NCBI RefSeq assembly: GCF_001571245.1
Contig: NZ_BCTK01000007.1
Span: 372,001 to 436,000 of the forward strand
DNA: 64,000 nt
Origin: Achromobacter piechaudii NBRC 102461
GTDB taxonomy: Bacteria > Pseudomonadota > Gammaproteobacteria > Burkholderiales > Burkholderiaceae_B
Reading direction: 5' to 3'
Under the pieces are notes generated by a model, which had not been told where the DNA came from, did not search any database, and saw nothing but the letters and a program-made list of their open reading frames with translations. The position numbers and the translations under genes were made by a program. Positions 59,434 to 64,000 of the stretch are shown one piece after another. Each line of letters opens with the position of its first letter. Position 1 is the stretch's first letter.

Positions 59434-59466
59434 AACGGCCCGGCTTCATGCCGGGCCGTTTGATTT
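59434..59466 (+). terminator. tctBA terminator
   Basis: AACGGCCCGGC-TTCAT-GCCGGGCCGTT, a perfect 11-bp stem followed by TGATTT; 23 bases after the tctA stop. Confidence 0.8.
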
Positions 59467-59521
59467 GTGTGGCGCCATCCTGCATGCTTGTGGTTTCCGA
59501 AACGCCTTGCCGAGCCGCCAC

Positions 59522-60451
59522 ATGCACATTCTGTTTGCCTGCCCCCACCATGATCCCGACGTCTGGGTGCCGCCCCTGGAAGCGGCGATGCCCGGATGCC
59601 GCATCTCCGTCTGGAACCCGGACGGCCCGCCTTCTGGCGCGGAAGTGGCCTTGGTCTGGCGTCCGCCCGCCGAATTGTTCAAGCACGAAACGGGCATCAA
59701 GACTCTGTTCAATCTGGGCGCTGGCGTCGATGCCTTGTTGAAGATGCCCGAGATTCCCGAGCACGTCCGCATCGTGCGTCTGGAAGACGCAGGCATGTCG
59801 GTGCAGATGGCCGAATATGCGCTGTATGCGTTGCTTCGCGTGTCGCGTGATTTCCAGGCGTTCGATGAAGCGCAGGCGCGCCAACATTGGGATACGCGCG
59901 AAGGCACGTCGCAGTCAGAGTGGCCTGTCGGCGTGCTGGGCCTGGGTCAGGTCGGGGCCCGCGTGGCGCAGACCTTGGCCGAATTTGGCTATCCCGTGGC
60001 GGGTTGGTCGCGTTCGCCGCGTGACATTCCTGGCGTCGAATCCTTTGCGGGCGAAGCCGCGTTGCCGGGCTTCCTGGCGCGCACGCGCTTCCTGATCAAC
60101 GTGTTGCCGCTTACACCCGACACGCGCGGCATACTCAACCGCGACACGCTCTCGCAACTGTTGCCCAACGCGCATCTGGTGAACGTCGGCCGGGGCGAGC
60201 ATCTGGTTGAAGATGATCTGGTGCAAATGCTGGAAGAGGGTGAGATCGACGGCGCCACGCTTGACGTCTTCCACACTGAGCCGCTGCCCCATGACCATCC
60301 TTTCTGGCGCGATCCCCGCGTACACGTCACGCCGCACATCGCGGCGCGCACGCTGCGCGATGAAAGCATCGAGCAGATCGCGGGCAAGGTCGCGCAACTG
60401 AAGCGCGGCGAAGCCATCACCGGCGTGGTCGAGCGCACGCGCGGCTACTGA
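59522..60451 (+). CDS. ghrA: glyoxylate/hydroxypyruvate reductase A-like 2-hydroxyacid dehydrogenase
   Basis: A 309-residue NAD(P)H-dependent dehydrogenase of the D-2-hydroxyacid family. The N-terminal part (HHDPDVWVPPLE, LVWRPP) is GhrA-like; the Rossmann motif is VLGLGQVGARVAQTL; catalytic residues are R in NVGRGEHL, E in DVFHTEPLP and H in TPHIAA. The ATG at 59522 is used. Its last seven bases overlap the convergent LysR gene. GhrA reduces glyoxylate to glycolate; the window also has a GlxR-type enzyme, so C2/C3-acid metabolism is represented twice here. Confidence 0.92.
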   Translation: MHILFACPHHDPDVWVPPLEAAMPGCRISVWNPDGPPSGAEVALVWRPPAELFKHETGIKTLFNLGAGVDALLKMPEIPEHVRIVRLEDAGMSVQMAEYALYALLRVSRDFQAFDEAQARQHWDTREGTSQSEWPVGVLGLGQVGARVAQTLAEFGYPVAGWSRSPRDIPGVESFAGEAALPGFLARTRFLINVLPLTPDTRGILNRDTLSQLLPNAHLVNVGRGEHLVEDDLVQMLEEGEIDGATLDVFHTEPLPHDHPFWRDPRVHVTPHIAARTLRDESIEQIAGKVAQLKRGEAITGVVERTRGY

Positions 60452-61380
60452 GCCACGGGCGTCACGGCTTTCTCAAGCCGCTGGTACATCGATGGCAGGC
60501 GTTGCGACAGGAAGTCGAGCAATGTCCGGACGGCGGGCATCATGCCCCGCCGCGACGGATAGATGCAATGCACGATGCCTTCCGGCGATTGCCATTGCGG
60601 CAAGACCGGCACCAACTGACCGCGACGCAGTTGTTCCTGCGTAGCGATCGACGGCAGCAGTGCGATCCCGCGTCCGCGCACAGCCGCTTCGGTCAGCACG
60701 ATGAAGTCGTTGCAGGACAGCTGCGGCTTCAGCTCGATCTGCACTTCCTCGCCCTTGTCGTTACGCAGCGGCCAACGCACTTCGTTTTGCGGGTCGGAAA
60801 AGCTCAACGTGGTGTGCGAGGCCAGATCCTGCGGCGTGTCCGGGGTGCCTCGGCGTTGCAGATAGCCGGGGCTGGCGACCAGTGTGCCGCGCGCCGTGCC
60901 CAGATGTCGCACCACCAGCTCGGCGTCGGTATCCAGCTTGGTCCGCACACGCAAGGCCAAATCCACGCCTTCCCGGATCAGGTCCACGCGCCGGTTCGTC
61001 ACCAGCAATTGCACCGATATCGCCGGCCAGGCATCGAGGAATTCGGGCAGCAAAGGGGCCAGCACGTCCTGCGCGATCGATACCGGGCAACTGACGATGA
61101 CGGGTCCGGCAGGCTCGGATTGCAGTTGGCGCATGGCATCGTCCGCTGCGCGCGCGGATGCCGCCATTTCGCGGCAGTAGTGCAGATAGCGTTCGCCGGC
61201 GGACGTCAGCCGCAGCCGGCGAGTCGTGCGTTGCAGCAGCCGGACGCCCAGGCTTTCCTCCAAATGCGAAATCCGCCTTGAGAGGCGGGATTTTGGGATG
61301 TCCAGGGCACGGGCCGCAGCGCTGAAGCCGCCTTGTTCGACGACTTGGGAAAAGTAGTAAAGGTCGTTTAGATCTTGCAT
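60445..61380 (-). CDS. LysR-family regulator of azoR
   Basis: A 311-residue LysR regulator. The helix-turn-helix is MQDLNDLYYFSQVVEQGGFSAA with ALDIPKSRLSRRISHLEE and the ligand domain has VSCPVSIAQDVL and VDLALRVRTKLD. It is of the CrgA/QseA-like branch that often sits divergent from quinone- or azo-reductase genes. The divergent partner is azoR (61582). It likely activates azoR in response to a quinone or similar compound; inferred from arrangement only. Confidence 0.92.
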   Translation of the reverse strand: MQDLNDLYYFSQVVEQGGFSAAARALDIPKSRLSRRISHLEESLGVRLLQRTTRRLRLTSAGERYLHYCREMAASARAADDAMRQLQSEPAGPVIVSCPVSIAQDVLAPLLPEFLDAWPAISVQLLVTNRRVDLIREGVDLALRVRTKLDTDAELVVRHLGTARGTLVASPGYLQRRGTPDTPQDLASHTTLSFSDPQNEVRWPLRNDKGEEVQIELKPQLSCNDFIVLTEAAVRGRGIALLPSIATQEQLRRGQLVPVLPQWQSPEGIVHCIYPSRRGMMPAVRTLLDFLSQRLPSMYQRLEKAVTPVAQ

Positions 61381-61383
61381 GAT

Positions 61384-61405
61384 TGTTCTATTCCTGGAAC
61401 GAACA
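61384..61405. promoter_or_regulatory. TGTTC-N12-GAACA dyad next to the LysR start
   Basis: TGTTC (61384-61388) and GAACA (61401-61405), separated by 12 bases, lie directly upstream of the LysR ATG. Possible autoregulatory site; weak evidence. Confidence 0.3.
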
Positions 61406-61544
61406 GTTCATCATATCCTGGTTTATGCGAATAATGAACCGATCTACAGTGGCGTCATGCGTTCGGGATCTGCCACCGCCACCCCGGCGTTTAGCCCCAG
61501 TCCGGATCGACGAATGATCGGACGTGGCGCTGACAGATTCCGCT

Positions 61545-61561
61545 GCCCACCTCAGGTGGGC
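61545..61561 (+). promoter_or_regulatory. hairpin in the azoR leader
   Basis: GCCCACCT-C-AGGTGGGC, 20 bases before the azoR ATG and eight bases before its GGAGAT ribosome site. It could affect ribosome access or mRNA stability. Confidence 0.4.
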
Positions 61562-61581
61562 ACCCACTGGAGATATTCGCT

Positions 61582-62211
61582 ATGAAGACCCTGGTTATCC
61601 TTTCCTCGATTCTCGGCAACCGTTCCCACAGCAAGGAATTGGCCGATCACCTGATTGCACGCGTTCGCGCCGCCAATCCGGCCGCCACGATCAAGATCCG
61701 CGACATCGGCGCGCAACCCATTCCTTACTTCGATGGCGACACGGCTGGCGCGCTGTTCACTCCGGCCGACGCCCGCAGCGTGGAACAGCAGCGCATTGTT
61801 GAACTGAGCGATTCGCTGGTCGCGGAACTGATGCAAGCCGATCGCATCGTGTTCGCCGTGCCCGTCTACAACTTCAACCTGCCTGCGCAATTCAAGAGCT
61901 ACCTGGATCACTTGGCTCGCGCCGGGGTCACGTTCCGTTATACGCCCGAAGGCGTGCCGGAGGGCCTCGTCAAGGGTAAGCAGGTGTTCGTGTTGACGGC
62001 GCGCGGCGGCAAGGCCGAAGGCACTCGGTCCGACACGATGACGCCGTACCTGCGGCAGATGCTGGGCTTCCTGGGCATGGACGATGTGACGTTCATCGCT
62101 GCGGAAGGCATGGCGATGGGCGAGGTGGCGGCGCTGGAAGGCGTGACGCTGGCCAAGCAGCGCATCGACGCGCTGGTGCTGGATGCCGCGCCGGAAGGGC
62201 TGGCCGCCTGA
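61582..62211 (+). CDS. azoR: FMN-dependent NADH-azoreductase
   Basis: A 209-residue flavodoxin-like reductase that reduces azo and quinone compounds with NADH. The FMN-binding site appears as SSILGNRSHSKELAD near the start, and PVYNFNLPAQFKSYLDHL and LTARGGK are the family blocks. ATG at 61582 has GGAGAT seven bases upstream. Divergent LysR gene at 60445; convergent with glxR across a shared terminator. Confidence 0.94.
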   Translation: MKTLVILSSILGNRSHSKELADHLIARVRAANPAATIKIRDIGAQPIPYFDGDTAGALFTPADARSVEQQRIVELSDSLVAELMQADRIVFAVPVYNFNLPAQFKSYLDHLARAGVTFRYTPEGVPEGLVKGKQVFVLTARGGKAEGTRSDTMTPYLRQMLGFLGMDDVTFIAAEGMAMGEVAALEGVTLAKQRIDALVLDAAPEGLAA

Positions 62212-62230
62212 TTGCCGCCAGACAGACGTG

Positions 62231-62263
62231 AAAAGGGCGAGCCGATGGCTCGCCCATTTTTTT
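62231..62263. terminator. bidirectional terminator between azoR and glxR-like gene
   Basis: GGGCGAGCC-GAT-GGCTCGCCC (62235-62255) with AAAA on the left and ATTTTTTT on the right, so it has a T-run in both directions. It serves both convergent genes. Confidence 0.9.
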
Positions 62264-62302
62264 GCCGCGCCGCATCGACGTCGCGGCGCTTGCCGCGTGA
62301 AC

Positions 62303-63208
62303 TTAATCGCGCAGCCGCTTGACCAGGCTGGAAGTGTCCCAACGGCCGCCGCCCATCTTTTGGACGTCTGCGTAGAACTGATCCACCAGCGCAGTCACCG
62401 GCACGCGCGCGCCGTTGTTGCGGGCCTCGGCCAGCACCAGCCCCAAGTCCTTGCGCATCCAGTCAACGGCAAAGCCAAAATCAAATTTGTCGTCGACCAT
62501 GGTGCTGCCGCGGTTTTCCATCTGCCAGCTTTGCGCCGCGCCCTTGCTGATGACATCCAGCACGAGCTTCATGTCTAGGTTGGCGGCCTGGCCGAACGCC
62601 ACGGCTTCCGACAGACCTTGCACGAGGCCGGCGATGCAGATCTGGTTGACCATCTTCGCCAACTGGCCGGCGCCCGGCGCGCCCACCAGCGTGACCGCGC
62701 GGCCGAAGCTCTGCGCAACCGGCTTGATTGCGTCGAATACGGCTTGTTCACCGCCACACATGATGGTCAGAGCGCCGTTGACCGCGCCGGCCTGGCCACC
62801 CGAGACGGGGGCATCCACGAAATTCAGGCCCAGGTCTTTGGCTTGCGCGTACAGTTCGCGGGCAACGTCGGCCGATGCGGTGGTGTGATCGACGAACACG
62901 GCGCCCGGCGCCATGCCGGCAAAAGCGCCGTCCGGTCCCAGCACCACGCTGCGCAGGTCGTCGTCGTTGCCGACGCATGCAAAGACAATCTGGGCGCCTG
63001 CCGCCGCTTCGCGCGGCGTGGCGGCGTGGCGGCCGCCGAATTCAGCAGTCCAGGCTTGCGCCTTGGCGGGCGTGCGGTTGTAGACCGTCACGTCGTGGCC
63101 GGCGCGGGCCAGATGGCCAGCCATGGGCAGACCCATGACCCCCAAGCCAAGGAAAGCGACTTTCTGGGCTACGACCGCGTCGTAGCTTTTGGTACCGATC
63201 GTTGCCAT
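62303..63208 (-). CDS. glxR: 2-hydroxy-3-oxopropionate reductase (tartronate semialdehyde reductase)-like
   Basis: A 301-residue NAD(P)-dependent beta-hydroxyacid dehydrogenase. The cofactor motif is AFLGLGVMGLPMAGHLARAGH, the substrate site VDAPVSGGQAGA, the catalytic lysine in GAGQLAKMVNQI and the C-terminal motif KDLGLVLAEA. The family includes GarR/GlxR and 3-hydroxyisobutyrate dehydrogenase; GlxR is my best reading, but HIBADH cannot be excluded. ATG at 63208 fits the length. It is convergent with azoR, and gamma-glutamyltranspeptidase lies upstream on the same strand 58 bases away. Confidence 0.87.
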   Translation of the reverse strand: MATIGTKSYDAVVAQKVAFLGLGVMGLPMAGHLARAGHDVTVYNRTPAKAQAWTAEFGGRHAATPREAAAGAQIVFACVGNDDDLRSVVLGPDGAFAGMAPGAVFVDHTTASADVARELYAQAKDLGLNFVDAPVSGGQAGAVNGALTIMCGGEQAVFDAIKPVAQSFGRAVTLVGAPGAGQLAKMVNQICIAGLVQGLSEAVAFGQAANLDMKLVLDVISKGAAQSWQMENRGSTMVDDKFDFGFAVDWMRKDLGLVLAEARNNGARVPVTALVDQFYADVQKMGGGRWDTSSLVKRLRD

Positions 63209-63266
63209 GCAGGAAACTCCGCTATATGTGAGTAAGGTCTGTCCGAGGACACTAACCTTAACGCAA

Positions 63267-64000
63267 TCAAAAGCCGGCGGCGAGTCCATCTCGTCGGCTA
63301 TCGCTGGCGCTGACATAACCATCCACGGCCGGATCGCCAAGCCGCCAGATGAACTGCCCGGATCCGAAATCCACGAGGGCGTCGTCCACGCCTTCAAGCC
63401 TATGGCCGCGCGTCCGCAGCCCTTGCGCCAGCGCGATGGGCATGGTGGGCTCGGCGTCTATCGCCAGGCCGTGGTTCCACTTCCAGCGAGGCGCGTCGCA
63501 GGCGGCTTGCGGTTGCTGCCCGTAGTCCAGCATGCGCACCAGCGTTTGCACTTGCCCTTGCGGCTGCATATTGCCGCCCATGACGCCAAAGCTCATGACC
63601 GGCGCACCGTCGCGCATCAGGAATGCGGGAACGATTGTGTGAAAAGGGCGCTTGCCGCCCGCCACCACATTGGGGTGATCCGGCAGAACGCTGAAGCAAT
63701 GCCCGCGATTTTGCAGGCTTACCCCCGTACCCGGCACCACCACGCCGGAGCCGAACCCCATGTAGTTCGATTGAACGAAGCTCACCATCATGCCGCTTTT
63801 GTCGGCGGCGCTGAGGTAGACCGTTCCGCCTTGGGGCGCGTGGCCGGACGCGAAGTCCCGGGCCGTACTGGGGTCGATCAGTCGCGCGCGCTCTGACAGG
63901 TAATCCGGCCGCAGCATGTGCTCGGGTGTCATGCGCATGTGGCGTTCATCAGCAACGTGCGCGTAGACGTCGGCAAACGCCAGCTTCATGGCTTCAATCA
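63267..64000 (-). CDS. gamma-glutamyltranspeptidase, 5' end outside window
   Basis: The C-terminal 244 residues of a GGT-family enzyme; the frame stays open to the window edge. It contains the end of the large subunit (KLAFADVYAHVAD, LRPDYLSERARLID), the autocleavage threonine in GHAPQGGTVYLSAADKSGMMVSFV that becomes the small-subunit N terminus, and small-subunit motifs NYMGFGSGVVVPGTGVSLQNRG and PFHTIVPAF. GGT cleaves glutathione and gamma-glutamyl amides, usually in the periplasm. The signal peptide, if any, is outside the window. No frameshift is seen in this part. Confidence 0.93.
   Translation of the reverse strand, partial: IEAMKLAFADVYAHVADERHMRMTPEHMLRPDYLSERARLIDPSTARDFASGHAPQGGTVYLSAADKSGMMVSFVQSNYMGFGSGVVVPGTGVSLQNRGHCFSVLPDHPNVVAGGKRPFHTIVPAFLMRDGAPVMSFGVMGGNMQPQGQVQTLVRMLDYGQQPQAACDAPRWKWNHGLAIDAEPTMPIALAQGLRTRGHRLEGVDDALVDFGSGQFIWRLGDPAVDGYVSASDSRRDGLAAGF

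Noticed and set aside
54824-59435. Long minus-strand frames (about 700 residues) opposite the two-component and tct genes
   Set aside because: Composition is His/Arg/Gln-rich and they are antisense shadows of well-supported plus-strand genes.

Overview
This is a 64-kb stretch of a high-GC chromosome from a betaproteobacterium of the Alcaligenaceae, most likely Achromobacter or a close relative of Bordetella. The signs are a Bug-type solute-binding protein beside nadC, a TctD/TctE-like pair next to TctB/TctA, an Lgm-like lipid-A sugar cluster, and the gloB-yafS-rnhA-dnaQ and tol-pal gene orders. I see no phage, insertion sequence, integrase or CRISPR array. Genes are dense, and most of the content is core chromosome with several accessory inserts.

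Layout. 1-6.6 kb: a chaperone-usher fimbrial locus on the minus strand with DUF1120-type subunits and a divergent RcsB/BvgA-like response regulator; a near-identical palindromic promoter element precedes both the separate subunit gene and the chaperone-usher operon. 6.7-10 kb: a small unknown gene, a NUDIX/winged-helix regulator (NadQ/NrtR type), nadC with an operator-overlapped promoter, and a lipoprotein Bug binding protein. 10-14.5 kb: a YebE-like protein, OsmC, fabI, mltD, gloB. 14.5-21.1 kb: yafS-like methyltransferase, rnhA, an RND efflux pair inserted before dnaQ, then tRNA-Val(CAC). 21.4-25.7 kb: a 55-residue membrane protein missed by a length cut-off, a YaiI-family protein, and gltS coupled to a TAXI-type binding lipoprotein. 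26-28.3 kb: a GT2/GtrA/YdjC sugar-lipid cluster. 28.3-30 kb: LysR regulator and PACE efflux protein. 29.8-36.1 kb: a branched-chain-type (HAAT) ABC importer operon led by a DapA-family lyase and ended by a GntR/FCD regulator.

36.3-45.3 kb: a lipoprotein hydrolase, LysE and EamA exporters facing a MocR-type regulator, a DUF442 protein, a universal stress protein with an Fnr/Anr-like box, a free-standing EF-G gene, an alpha/beta hydrolase and a YbaK-family deacylase. 45.3-52.6 kb: the complete tol-pal operon (ybgC-tolQRAB-pal-cpoB), whose last gene is translationally coupled to a FecCD/FecE-type ABC importer with no binding protein. 52.6-59.5 kb: proS, rppH, a TctD/TctE-like two-component system and TctB/TctA without a TctC. 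59.5-64 kb: a GhrA-like reductase, LysR and azoreductase, a tartronate-semialdehyde-reductase-like gene and the C-terminal part of a gamma-glutamyltranspeptidase cut by the window edge.

The most promising leads are the shared fimbrial promoter palindrome, the GltS-TAXI pair, the rearranged Lgm-like locus lacking the ArnT-type transferase, the ABC importer attached to tol-pal, and the TctDE-TctBA locus with no binding protein. No single large, clearly new system stands out. All functions are inferred by reading the translated sequence; no database search was run.
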